A stretch of DNA of 64,000 nt from Marisa cornuarietis (taxonomy: Eukaryota; Mollusca; Gastropoda; Architaenioglossa; Ampullariidae): assembly GCA_004794655.1 (NCBI GenBank), contig SMMW01000191.1:248001-312000 (forward strand), given 5' to 3'. Under the pieces are notes generated by a model, which was not told the DNA's origin, searched no databases, and was given only the letters and a program-made list of their open reading frames with translations. Each line of letters starts with the position of its first letter. The first letter of the stretch is position 1. This document shows, one piece after another, positions 49,166 through 62,199 of this stretch. A program made the position numbers and the translations under genes.

Positions 49166-49689
49166 AGCAAGTCAGTCCCCTCTTCTCTGATTTCAAGCTT
49201 CACCCTGACTTTACAGTTTTCTTTTTCTCAAAGCTCTACCTTGACAGCCTCAACAGGGAGTGAAATCAGGGGCGACCACATTCTTCCTGTTGTTCCTACA
49301 GCTGGGCGGCATTCGTGACATACTTCCACCTGGCTGAGACTGGTTTCTCTTCGTCGTCGAATGACGATGAGAGGCTGTGCCGCCCTGACCCTTGCACCAC
49401 CTCTCGCTCTCATCTCCCCCCAGTCATCGACGAAGTGGCATGATGTCAGCAAGACAGCCAGGGAACATTCCTGACTTGCCCTCGCCCACCAAAAAAAAAA
49501 CAACAACAAAAAGCAGACAGCTTTGTCTCACTGGACATGCATTTACATGCTTACAAGCACGTGACGCGCAACATTTTCACTTTGGAAAAAAATATTTTCC
49601 TAAACTATTTTCTTAAGGGATTTTAAATAAAGTGTCTAAAACTTTGGCATCTTTTAGTTACAAGTTTTTGATTTATCGAGACTCTGGAA

Positions 49690-50320
49690 GATATCACACA
49701 TCAGGTAACCTGTCTGTCATACTGTATGTAAGTGTTATACAGGTATATCACACATCATGTAACCCGTCATACGGCATACGGTATGTAGGTGTTATACAGG
49801 TATATCACACATCATGTAACCTGTCTGTCATACGGTATGTAGGTGTTATACAGGTATATCACACATCATGTAACCCGTCATACGGCATACGGTATGTAGG
49901 TGTTATACAGGTATATCACACATCAGGTGACCTGCCTGTCATACGGTATGTAGGTGTTATACAGGTATATCACACATCATGTAACCTGTCATACGGTAGG
50001 TAGGTGTTATACAGGTATATCACACATCATGTAACCCGTCATACGGCATACGGTATGTAGGTGTTCTACAGGTATATCACACATCATGTAACCTGTCATA
50101 CGGTATGTAGGTGTTATACAGGTATATCACACATCAGGTAACCTGTCTGTCATACGGTATGTAGGTGTTATACAGGTATATCACACATCAGGTAACCTGT
50201 CATACGGTAGGTAGGTGTTATACAGGTATATCACACATCAGGTAACCTGTCATACGGTATGTAGGTGTTATACAGGTATATCACACATCAGGTAACCTGT
50301 CTGTCATACGGTACAGGTAT
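49690..50320 (+). repeat. 52/56-bp minisatellite, forward arm
   Basis: About 12 units containing ATATCACACATCAGGTAACC and CATACGGTATGTAGGTGTTA. This is the reverse complement of the unit in 50405-53112. Units come in 52-bp and 56-bp forms that differ by a 4-bp TGTC/GACA indel, plus variants with CATACGG duplicated. Confidence 0.93.
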
Positions 50321-50339
50321 GTCATACTTCATGTCAGCT

Positions 50340-50404
50340 GCCTGAACAGAGAAGTGAACACATAGGACTAAACACGCAAAATGAACAGATAGAAATGAAC
50401 AGAA
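50340..50404. repeat. Spacer between inverted arms, derived from second satellite
   Basis: The spacer contains GAAGTGAACACATAGGACTA and AACACGCAAAATGAACAG, which match the AAGTGAACACATAGAACT / AACACGCACGAGTGAAC words of the array at 53120-53757. It is not part of the 52/56-bp unit. Confidence 0.8.
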
Positions 50405-53112
50405 CACATGATGTGTGATATACCTGTATAACACCTACATACCGTATGACAGGTCACATGATGTGTGATATACCTGTATAACACCTGCATACCGTGTGAC
50501 AGACAGCTTACCTAATGTGTGATATACCTGTATAACACCTACATACCGTGTGACAGGTTACATGATGTGTGATATACCTGTATAACACCTACATACCGTA
50601 TGACAGACTGGTTACATGATGTGTGATATACCTGTATAACACCTACATACCGTATGACAGGTTACATGATGTGTGATATACCTGTATAACACCTACATAC
50701 CGTATGACAGACTGGTTACAAGATGTGTGATATACCTGTATAACACCTACATACCGTATGACAGGTTACATGATGTGTGATATACCTGTATAACACCTAC
50801 ATACCGTATGACAGGTTACATGATGTGTGATATACCTGTATAACACCTACATACCGTATGACAGACTGGTTACAAGATGTGTGATATACCTGTATAACAC
50901 CTACATACCGTATGACAGACTGGTTACATGATGTGTGATATACCTGTATAACACCCACATACCGTATGACAGGTCACATGATGTGTGATATACCTGTATA
51001 ACACCTACATACCGTATGATAGACAGCTTACCTGATGTGTGATATACCTGTATAACACCTACATACCGTGTGACAGACAGGTTACCTGATGTGTAATATA
51101 CCTGTATAACACCTACATACCGTATGACAGACAGATTACCTGATGTGTGATATACCTGTATAACACCTACATACCGTATGACAGACGGGTTACCTGATGT
51201 GTGATATACCTGTATAACACCTACATACCGTATGACAGACAGGTTACCTGATGTGTGATATACCTGTATAACACCTACATACCGTATGACAGGTTACCTG
51301 ATGTGTTAGATACCTGTATAACACCTACATACCGTATGACAGACGGGTTACCTGATGTGTGATATACCTGTATAACACCTACATACCGTATGACAGACAG
51401 GTTACCTGATGTGTGATATACCTGTATAACACCTACATACCGTATGACAGGTTACCTGATGTGTTATATACCTGTATAACACCTACATACCGTATGACAG
51501 GTTACCTGATGTGTGATATACCTGTATAACACCTACATACCGTATGACAGACAGGTTACCTGATGTGTGATATACCTGTATAACACCTACATACCGTATG
51601 ACAGACAGGTTACCTGATGTGTGATATACCTGTATAACACCTACATACCGTATGACAGACAGGTTACCTGATGTGTGATATACCTGTATAACACCCACAT
51701 ACCGTATGACAGGTTACCTGATGTGTGATATACCTGTATAACACCTACATACCGTATGACAGGTTACATGATGTGTGATATACCTGTATAACACCTACAT
51801 ACCGTATGACAGACAGGTTACCTGATGTGTGATATACCTGTAGAACACCTACATACCGTATGACAGACAGGTTACCTGATGTGTGATATACCTGTATAAC
51901 ACCTACATACCGTATGACAGGTTACCTGATGTGTGATATATCTGTATAACACCTACATACCGTATGACAGGTTACATGATGTGTGATATACCTGTAGAAC
52001 ACCTACATACCGTATGACAGACAGGTTACCTGATGTGTGATATACCTGTAGAACACCTACATATCGTATGACAGACTGGTTACATGATGTGTGATATACC
52101 TGTATAACACCTACATACCGTATGACAGACAGGTTACCTGATGTGTGATATACCTGTATAACACCTACATACCGTATGACAGACAGGTTACATGATGTGT
52201 GATATACCTGTATAACACCTACATACCGTATGACAGGTTACCTGATGTGTGATATACCTGTATAACACCTACATACCGTATGACAGACAGGTTACCTGAT
52301 GTGTGATATACCTGTATAACACCTACATACCGTATGACAGACAGGTTACCTGATGTGTGATATACCTGTATAACACCTACATACCGTATGATAGACAGGT
52401 TACATGATGTGTGATATACCTGTATAACACCTACATACCGTATGACAGGTTACCTGATGTGTGATATACCTGTATAACACCTACATACCGTATGATAGAC
52501 AGGTTACATGATGTGTGATATACCTGTATAACACCTACATACCGTATGACAGGTTACCTGATGTGTGATATACCTGTATAACACCTACATACCGTATGAT
52601 AGACAGGTTACATGATGTGTGATATACCTGTATAACACCTACATACCGTATGATAGACAGGTTACATGATGTGTGATATACCTGTATAACACCTACATAC
52701 CGTATGACAGACAGGTTACATGATGTGTGATATACCTGTATAACACCTACATACCGTATGACAGACAGGTTACCTGATGTGTGATATACCTGTATAACAC
52801 CTACATACCGTATGACAGACAGGTTACATGATGTGTGATATACCTGTATAACACCTACATACCGTATGACAGACAGGTTACCTGATGTGTGATATACCTG
52901 TATAACACCTACATACCGTATGACAGACAGGTTACATGATGTGTGATATACCTGTATAACACCTACATACCGTATGATAGACAGGTTACATGATGTGTGA
53001 TATACCTGTATAACACCTACATACCGTATGACAGACAGGTTACATGATGTGTGATATACCTGTATAACACCTACCTACCGTATGACAGACAGGTTACATG
53101 ATGTGTGATATA
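50405..53112 (-). repeat. 52/56-bp minisatellite, inverted arm
   Basis: About 50 highly similar units containing GTGTGATATACCTGTATAAC and ACCTACATACCGTATGACAG, in opposite orientation to 49690-50320. The two length forms (with or without an extra GACA) and the ACATGATG/ACCTGATG variants are interspersed. The array is long and homogeneous, suggesting recent expansion or homogenisation. Confidence 0.95.
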
Positions 53113-53119
53113 CCTAACT

Positions 53120-53757
53120 AACACACAGAAGTGAACAAATAACTGAGCACACAGAACTGAAAACACAGAAGTGAACACAAAAAATGAAAAGACAATATTA
53201 AGCACGCACAAGTGAACAAAATGAACTAAACAAATAGAACTAAACAGAAGTCAACAAATAACTGAACACATCGAGCTAAGCACTCAGAAGTGAACACATA
53301 GAACTTAACACATAAACTAAACACGCACGAGTGAACACATCGAGCTAAGCACACAGAAGAAACATGCAGAAGTGAACAAACACCTGAACACTTAGAACTG
53401 AATACACAAAAGTGAACAAATAACTGAACACATCGAACTAAGCACGCATAAGTGAACAAATATAACTAAGCATGCAAAAGTGAACAAATATAACTAAGCA
53501 TGCAAAAGTGAACAAATATAACTAAGCATGCATTAGTGAACAAATATAACTAAGCATGCAAAAGTGAACACATACAACTAAGCATGCAAAAGTGAACAAA
53601 TATAACTGAACAAATAAAACTAAACAAGCAGAAGTACATACATAGAACTGAACACTTAAAAAACAAGCAGAAGTGAACACACAGAAGTGAGCAAATACAT
53701 CAACACAGAAGTGAACACACAGAAGTGAACACACAGAAGTGAACACATAACTAAACA
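53120..53757. repeat. AAGTGAACA-rich satellite (~28-bp core)
   Basis: Irregular tandem words AAGTGAACA(A/C)A, ACTAAGCATGC and AGAACTGAACAC. A regular core of four 28-bp copies (AAGTGAACAAATATAACTAA, then GCATGCAA) lies at 53453-53590. It borders the inverted arm and also supplies the spacer at 50340. Confidence 0.85.
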
Positions 53758-53759
53758 CT

Positions 53760-55070
53760 GACTACAGTTTAGCTAACAGGGATGATCTTATTTAGAAAGT
53801 CTGCTCGTCTCTGATGTTTATTGGGGAAGCTTTGTGTACAGGAAGTGTTCAGTTTCACAAAAGAAAGTGCTGTGTGGCACGTGCTGTCTCGCGCTGCCTG
53901 GTCACCTGACTAGAGAAAAGAGGAGTTAAGGGGGGATGTTGCCATTTTTCACAGCAACAGGGAAGTTTATTTTAAAAAAAATCTTGGAACAGTGACCTAC
54001 TGACCGCGGTGAGCCAGCGCTGGTTGAGGCCACAACATGTCGGTGTATGTGGAGAGATCATACAACATCTGTATCACCACATTCTTCACCCTCCTCGTCT
54101 TGACATGACATCCAATCCATCTGCCGTCCTTACGTGTGATCATTCAGCTCCTATTATTTCTCACAGTTAACAGCTGCCTTACTGACCTGACCGTGCATTC
54201 TCAGAGCTGGAGGGTGATATCCTGATATACTTTGGTTTGGTCCTCATGTGGCAATGTGAAGATACTGAAGATGGCGGGCTGTGAGAGCGAGTCTCATGGT
54301 GAGACAACATTCTTCTCCCTCAAGCGTGTTGCTAGAAGGGGTGTGTCTCAACTTCCATCCCCAAAATATAAAACCGGTTTTGTTGCTGGCTTAACGCCTA
54401 CTTATGTGGCTTCTGACTTAAGCCGGAGATTTGTTGAGTGGGTGTTAGAGGGCTAAAAACTGAGGCAAACTTCATTTTTTGAGATGAACTACATTGGTGA
54501 CGACCTGACGGTGCCAGACTACAAGACATAGTCCTTGCTGTGTGTCTGAGCCCCCACCCCCCGCTCTACTGCACTTCACAAAGACTAACTGCATGACTAA
54601 GAGCAAGTCAGTTGATATTCTCAACAGGTAAATAATGTCACTGGATCCTCATCTGCCTCGTACCTCCCCAAACCCGCAGGTTTATCCTGTATGTCAGAAG
54701 ACTGTTGCCGTCCTCACTGTCTTACATTGTCCGTGTATTCCTCCCTCCCTCGCTCTTCCTATTCTCATTTGTTGTAGAGGATGATTCAGTGCCTCATTTC
54801 CGAGGTCTGACCATCAGATGAAAGGGTTTATTTTTAGACTCAGCAGATCTGAGTTTATGAATCAGCTCAATTACTGTAACAGAAACCAGACCTTGCCTGA
54901 AGCACATATTCCCTGTTAACTCTCCGAGAAAAAAAAACAAAAACAAGAGGTGAAGGAGAGAAAGAAGAGATCTGAAGAGAGGCTGTAATACGACGGACGA
55001 AACTCGATAGTTAATCAGACTTTAGGGCCGTCCCTTGGCTACCCCGTGCTTTAGAGGTCTGCGAGTAGTA
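53760..55070. other. Intergenic DNA
   Basis: No supported gene. ATG at 54271 lies in a YY1-like AAGATGGCGGG context with a GTGAGA donor at 54299, which could be an isolated first exon, but no partner exon is recognisable. Confidence 0.4.
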
Positions 55071-55074
55071 TTCA

Positions 55075-55980
55075 CCCATAGACGCCACACTGCACTAGCC
55101 CCAAACTACTCCATTAGCTGCAAATTACTGCACTAGCCCCAAACTACTTCAGTAGCCCCAAACTACTACACCAGCCCCAAACTACTACACTACCCAAACT
55201 ACAGCACTAACACCAAACTACTCCATTAGCCGCAAATTACTGCACTAGCCCCAAACTACTGCACTAGCCGCAAATTATTGCACTAGCCCCAAGCTGCTAC
55301 ACTACTCAAAACTGCATTAGCCCCAAACTACTCAACTAGCCCCAAACTACTGCACTACTCAAGCTATTGCACTAGCCCCAAACTACTGCACTACTCAAGC
55401 TATTGCACTAGCCCCAAACTACTCCACTAGCCCCAAACTACTGCACTCAAGCTATTGCACTAGCCCCAAACTACTCCACTAGCCCCAAATTACTCCACTA
55501 GCCCCAAACTACTGCACTACTCAAGCTATTGCACTAGCCCAAATTACTCCACTAGCCCCAAATTACACCACTAGCCCCAAACTACTGCACTACTCAAGCT
55601 ATTGCACTAGCCCCAAACTACTCCACTAGCCCCAAATTACTCCACTAGCCCCAAACTACTGCACTACTCAAGCTATTGCACTAGCCCCAAACTACTCCAC
55701 TAGCCCCAAATTACTCCACTAGCCCCAAACTACTGCACTACTCAAGCTATTGCACTAGCCCAAATTACTCCACTAGCCCCAAATTACACCACTAGCCCCA
55801 AACTACTGCACTACTCAAGCTATTGCACTAGCCCCAAACTACTCCACTAGCCCCAAATTACTCCACTAGCCCCAAACTACTGCACTACTCAAGCTATTGC
55901 ACTAGCCCCAAACTACTCCACTAGCCCCAAGCTACTGCACTACTCAAGCTATTGCACTAGCCCCAAACTACTGCACTAGC
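55075..55980. repeat. ~19-bp minisatellite with higher-order pattern
   Basis: About 45 units of CACTAGCCCCAAACTACTC type. Every third to fifth unit is replaced by GCACTACTCAAGCTATTG, giving a higher-order period repeated several times between 55340 and 55960. Confidence 0.92.
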
Positions 55981-56297
55981 CTTTGTGTGAGCGAGATGTC
56001 ATTGGCGATGTGATGACGTCATCACTGAGGACGTACACGTCACACACACACACGTGACACTGACCCTGTCGATCTTGTCCTGTCTTGTTGTGATTCGTCT
56101 TTATTGTTCAATGTCAGGATTATCTTGTCCTGTCTTGTTGTCATCAGTTATTCTCTCATTATTTTCTGTTTCACATGTTTTTATTGTTCTGTTGTTTTGA
56201 CGTTGCTACGCTACGCTTTCCCGTGTGTTTCTCAATACACAGCTTGATCTCTCCCCTCCCTCTTGGAACACAAGGGGTGAAACTAAAAGCACGGGCT

Positions 56298-56330
<33 letters not shown>

Positions 56331-58260
56331 ATGTTTTGAATGTTTACGTACAGTGTCTATGTAGTGTGCTTTTATTTTCTTGAACTGCTTTATTCTTGCC
56401 TGCTTTGATTTCAGACCTGAGGAGGTATAAAGTGTCGATCTGTCCATTTGTGGCCGTTTCTATGACAGTACGAGTGGTAAGATGGCTGCCTCATGGCTTT
56501 GTTAGTTGTGGTCAAGCGCCCAGCTGGGTCCTTCTCTTACATCAGTGACGTGAGTAACGTGCACGTGTGCGAGTGACGTGCTATCGTGACATAACCCTCA
56601 TTAATCATTCGTTGTCCTCGACGAGAATTTGGGTCCATTTCCATGTGTCCCTCAATTTAAGGAAGTTATCCATCTTGGCTACGCGGCCCTCCTCGTCCCC
56701 AGTGGCTCTGGTGCTCTGATGCCAGACAACTCTCAAGAAAAACACCCCCCCTCTTTTGCGTCATCGCTCTTTGTCTCCATGAAGACATTCGTAATGCAGA
56801 CGATGCGATAATAGAAGCTGGTTGCAAGGAATGCAGAGCTACAGGAACGTTCAGACGACAACCGATACGAACTCCATTAAATATATTCAAATATTCGCTG
56901 TCACGGAAAATAACGACCTTCGGAGTTCAAAAAAATAAAAAAAAAAATAAAAAAAAATAAAAGAGGATCCACTGATGGTCTTGTAAAATACTCCGCGCTG
57001 TTACATTATTGGTGATCTGCTCGTGCGTGACGGCGGCCTCTGGGACTCGAAAACTCGACTGCAGCGCCTCTAGCGGCTGGAATGTCTAGCCGCCAGCAAC
57101 CTTTGATGTGTACTGCTGGTGCTGATGACACTGGCGAGTTTCACTCAGCTTCAGTCACAGGCAGACCACCACGAGCTGTGCCTTCTGTTACACGGCCACC
57201 AAAGTCCAGGAAACAGAACAAAAGGCACAGAGTCCGGGTGTTGGGCAGCGCCACCTGTCACACCTGTCACACCTGCAAGCTGCTGGGATTAGCCACCACT
57301 AGCACCTGCTAGTGTTCCTTGCCTGTCAGCTCTCGGACCTGGACAGGGAGTTGGCGGGAGGAGAGGAGGAGAGGAGAGGGAAGGGGACTGCTGTCGCTGA
57401 TCGTTTGTAGTGAAAAGGGGAGATAAACATTAGTCACCCACCGACATTTTTCTCTTTCATCTTTCTCTTCCCTTATTTCTCTCCCATTGGGAACCCGGCG
57501 AAATTTCTGAATAAGTACTCTTTCTCCCTCATATGGGGAGCCGTGAAATGTCTGATTAATTATTCGTGTTTATTTTTTGCAAGACATGACTAACATGGCT
57601 GTAGCCAATCGGAATGCTCGCACACAGGAGGCTCCCTGTTACCTCCAAATTCTAACGAAAGATCTGAGGAGAAATATTTCATGTTATAATCACTGTGGGA
57701 GAGTAAGACACCCATGGACTCATAACCAAGCCTTTACTCTCTCAGCTACATCTCTTTCTGCTTCTCTCTTTCTCTGCTTCCGCGAGTACTGTGACTAAGG
57801 TGGCCGCAGCGGTGACCAGAACTATTTGTTGTCAATGTTGTCAACTATATTAATTGCTCACTACATGTGCTCCTCTCACGGATGACTTCACCTTGCAAGC
57901 CATTTGCGAGTGGCCTTGCTGCGAGAGAGGAGAACGGTGTTGCCAAGCTACATTGCAAGCCAAATCGTGCACGTGCAAACCTTAAAAACATTGCCACGTG
58001 AGGAAAGCCCGTACATTTCGTTGGCTGTACCCACAGTTCAAAGGGCATTCTGTATTTTGTCTTCATATCAGCACATTTCCAAGCGGCTTTCTCAACCAAA
58101 TGATGTATCTATTCGCCAAAGTTAAAAAATCTTTCTCTACCCCGATGTCAATATTCAAATTATTTGTTTCTTTTTAATCTTCGGAATTACAAATAAAATG
58201 ATCGCTCACAACTAAGAACGTTGTTTATGTACGGGCAGTTCTTCGAATAAGTGCACTCCA
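55981..58260. other. Intergenic DNA
   Basis: No supported gene. A (GT)n-(GA)n microsatellite lies at 56298-56330 and an A-rich AAAAAAATAAA tract at 56929-56960. Open frames at 57082-57312, 57577-57798 and 57845-58125 lack recognisable domains. Confidence 0.5.
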
Positions 58261-58269
58261 CTAAACGAC

Positions 58270-60300
58270 AGGAAGCTCATGACGACTATAGCACCGCAGG
58301 ACTACAGACTACAGAACTGTATGATTCCAGGACTGCAGACTAGGACTGTATGATTCCAGGGCTACAGGCTACAGGACTGTATGATTGCAGGGTTACAGAC
58401 TACAGGACTACAGAACTGTGTGATTGTATGACTACAGACTACAGGACTACAGAACTGTGTGATTGTAGGGCTACAGACTACAGGACTACACAACTGTGTG
58501 ATTTCAGGGCTACAGACTACAGGACTACAGAACTGTGTGATTGCAGGGCTACAGACTATAGGACTACAGAACTGTGTGATTGCAGGGCTACAGACTACAG
58601 TACTGCATGATTCCAGGGCTACAGACTACAGGACTACAGAATTGTGTGATTGCAGGGCTACAGATTACAGGACTACAGAACTGTATGATTGTATGACTGC
58701 AGACTACAGGACTACAGTACTGCATGATTCCAGGACCACAGACTACAGGACTACAGAACTGTGTGACTGTAGGAATACAGAACTGTGTGATTGTAAGACT
58801 ACCAGCAGACTATAGGACTGCAGAATTGTATGATTGTATAACTACAGGCTACAGGACTAAAGTACTGCATGATTCCATGACTACAGACTACAGGACTACA
58901 GTACTGCATGCTTCCATGACTACAGACTACAGGACTACAGTACTGCATGATTCCATGACTACAGACTACAGGACTACAGTACTGCATGCTTCCATGACTA
59001 CAGACTACAGGACTAAAGTACTGCATGATTCCATGACTACAGACTACAGGACTAAAGTACTGCATGATTCCATGACTACAGACTACAGGACTAGAGTACT
59101 GCATGATTCCATGAGCACAGACTACAGGACTAAAGTACTGCATGATTCCATGACCACAGACTACAGGACTAAAGTACTGCATGATTCCATGACCACAGAC
59201 TACAGGACTAAAGTACTGCATGATTCCATGACCACAGACTACAGGACTAAAGTACTGCATGATTCCATGACCACAGACTACAGGACTAAAGTACTGCATG
59301 ATTCCATGACTACAGACGACAGGACTACAGTACTGCATGATTCCATGACTACAGACTACAGGACTAAAGTACTGCATGATTCCATGACCACAGACTATAG
59401 GACTAAAGTACTGCATGATTCCATGACCACAGACTATAGGACTAAAGTACTGCATGATTCCATGACCACAGACTACAGGACTAAAGTACTGCATGATTCC
59501 ATGACTACAGACTACAGGACTAAAGAATTGTGTGATTGCAGGGCTACAGACTACAGGACTAAAGTACTGCATGATTCCATGACCACAGACTACAGGACTA
59601 AAGTACTGCATGATTCCATGAGCACAGACTACAGGACTAAAGTACTGCATGATTCCATGAGCACAGACTATAGGACTAAAGTACTGCATGATTCCATGAC
59701 CACAGACTACAGGACTAAAGTACTGCATGATTCCATGACTACAGACTACAGGACTAAAGTACTGCATGATTCCATGACTACAGACTACAGGACTAAAGTA
59801 CTGCATGATTCCATGACTACAGACTACAGGACTAAAGAATTGTGTGATTGCAGGGCTACAGACTACAGGACTAAAGTACTGCATGATTCCATGACCACAG
59901 ACTACAGGACTAAAGTACTGCATGATTCCATGACTACAGACTACAGGACTACAGTACTGCATGATTCCATGACTACAGACTACAGGACTAAAGTACTGCA
60001 TGCTTCCATGACTACAGACTACAGGACTAAAGTACTGCATGATTCCATGACTACAGACTACAGGACTACAGTACTGCATGATTCCATGACTACAGACTAC
60101 AGGACTAAAGTACTGCATGCTTCCATGACTACAGACTACAGGACTAAAGTACTGCATGATTCCATGACTACAGACTACAGGACTACAGTACTGCATGATT
60201 CCATGACTACAGACTACAGGACTAAAGGAGTACAGAACTGTATGATTGCAGGACCGGAGACTATAGGACTACAGAACTCCACGACCGCAGAGCTACAGAA
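58270..60300. repeat. 39-bp minisatellite, frame-preserving
   Basis: About 50 units of 39 bp built from GACTACAGACTACAGGACTA and AAGTACTGCATGATTCCAT. The left part (58300-58850) uses the older GAACTGTGTGATTGCAGGGC variant. The period is 13 codons with no stop in several frames. The plus strand is therefore open for 538 codons (repeat MTTDYRTKVLHDS) and the minus strand for 465 (repeat including MQYFSPVVC). Codons GCATGC/GCATGA and CATGACC/CATGAGC vary freely among units. I regard the open frames as by-products and not as genes. Confidence 0.95.
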
Positions 60301-61210
60301 TAGAAACGAAGCACCTTACTTCCAAAGGGTTGGGATATGACAAGAAAAGCCGCTCGTGTCATGATATAACATCAAATAATTTGTGCGACTTGTTTATGGC
60401 TGTTTTACGACATCAGCTGACATCTGTGTGCGCAACACATCGTTGAGAGGAAGTCTTAAAGCCAGTCCACCCCCCCTCGCCCCTCTTACTCCCCCAAGCC
60501 TTGCTCGACTTCTTGCCTGTCGTTTGTCGTGTCTACCCGTCTCTAGGGTCACGTGTCCACTCATGTGTGAGTCACGAGTCTTTACTGTTACTATAGCAGC
60601 ACCAGCCTAGTTCTCGATTTGAGAAATGTATTTCATTTCACACAAGAACTACATGCAGTCAGACTGGTCCGCAAGCGGAGGATTTTTATTCAGGTTTTTA
60701 ATAATCTGCGAAAAATAATCTCCCCCCACGCCCCCCCCCAATCACCTTTTTTCAGTTTGCTGATGACATGACGGGACCCACTAACCCGCGGAGTGACGTC
60801 AGTAATTCAAGAACATCCAGACAAATGGAAAGTTCTAGATGCAGCAGGAAATGGCGAACAAAATGTCAGGAATAAAAAGTATTGATGGAAGCGGCAATGT
60901 TTTATGGCCCAGCAGGCGCACGTGCTGTGCGCGAGGATGCAGTTTACAGGTGACGTCAAAGCGAGGCGGAAGGGAGTGCCACCCGAGGGCTTGTCGCCTC
61001 ATTAAGGCAGCAATAGCTCGGAGACAGACAATAAAACAAACCACACGGCCACCGAAACCTCACTCTTGTGTTTTTTGATGTGCTTTGGCTGGTGACAGCA
61101 CGCAGCATTGCCACTGATGGAATTAATTTAATTTGAATATATGCTTGCCTCCATGACTCCATTGAAGTAACATTGTAATAAAGTGTGTTTTTAATACTTG
61201 TCAGAAGTCA
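60301..61210. other. Unassigned sequence
   Basis: Separates two unrelated 39-bp arrays. Contains C-rich tracts at 60470-60500 and 60720-60740. Open frames at 60383-60610 and 60839-61078 have no recognisable domain. Confidence 0.5.
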
Positions 61211-61214
61211 ATAC

Positions 61215-62140
61215 GAAGGTGAGAGATAGGGTATGGTAGGCTAGAAGACGGGCTATGACAGGTGATAGGGTATGGAAGGCTAGAAGACGGGCTATGACAG
61301 GTGATAGGGTATGGAAGGCTAGAAGACGGGTTATGACAGGTGATAGGGTATGGAAGGCTAGAAGACGGGCTATGACAGGTGATAGGGTATGGTAGGCTAG
61401 AAGACGGGTTATGACAGGTGATAGGGTATGGTAGGCTAGAAGACGGGCTATGACAGGCTAGGTGATAGGGTATGGTAGGCTAGAAGACGGGCTATGACAG
61501 GTGATAGGGTATGGTAGGCTAGAAGACGGGCTATGACAGGCTAGGTGATAGGGTATGGTAGGCTAGAAGACGGGCTATGACAGGTGATAGGGTATGGTAG
61601 GCTAGAAGACGGGTTATGACAGGTGATAGGGTATGGTAGGCTAGAAGACGGGCTATGACAGGTTAGGTGATAGGGTATGGTAGGCTAGAAGACGGGCTAT
61701 GACAGGTGATAGGGTATGGTAGGCTAGAAGACGGGCTATGACAGGCTAGGTGATAGGGTATGGTAGGCTAGAAGACGGGCTATGACAGGTGATAGGGTAT
61801 GGTAGGCTAGAAGACGGGTTATGACAGGTGATAGGGTATGGTAGGCTAGAAGACGGGCTATGACAGGTTAGGTGATAGGGAATGGCAGGCTAGAAGACGG
61901 GCTATGACAGGTGATAGGGTATGGTAGGCTAGAAGACGGGCTATGACAGGCTAGGTGATAGGGTATGGTAGGCTAGAAGACGGGCTATGACAGGTGATAG
62001 GGTATGGTAGGCTAGAAGACGGGTTATGACAGGTGATAGGGTATGGTAGGCTAGAAGACGGGCTATGACAGGTTAGGTGATAGGGTATGGCAGGCTAAAA
62101 GACGGGCAATGACAGGCTAGGTGATAGGGAATGGTAAACT
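61215..62140. repeat. 39/44-bp minisatellite with 205-bp higher-order unit
   Basis: Units contain GATAGGGTATGGTAGGCTAG and AAGACGGGCTATGACAGGT. Some carry a 5-bp insertion (CTAGG or TTAGG, 44 bp). CAGGCTAGG occurs near 61538, 61742 and 61947, and CAGGTTAGG near 61660, 61864 and 62069. The same five-unit block (3 x 39 + 2 x 44 = 205 bp) is thus repeated about three times. The array is unrelated in sequence to the 39-bp array at 58-60 kb. Confidence 0.94.
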
Positions 62141-62199
62141 AGAAGAAAGAATAAGATGGGATAGACGGGTATGACAGGGTTTGAGATAGGGTGGGAGGA

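Noticed and set aside
47941..49263. 440-codon open frame on plus strand and 385-codon frame on minus strand
   Set aside because: Both are translations of the 22-bp minisatellite, which cycles through all frames without a stop. They have no domain and no splice context.
61215..62140. GATAGGG words suggesting telomere repeats
   Set aside because: The unit is 39-44 bp and contains no TTAGGG run; the likeness is limited to a few bases.
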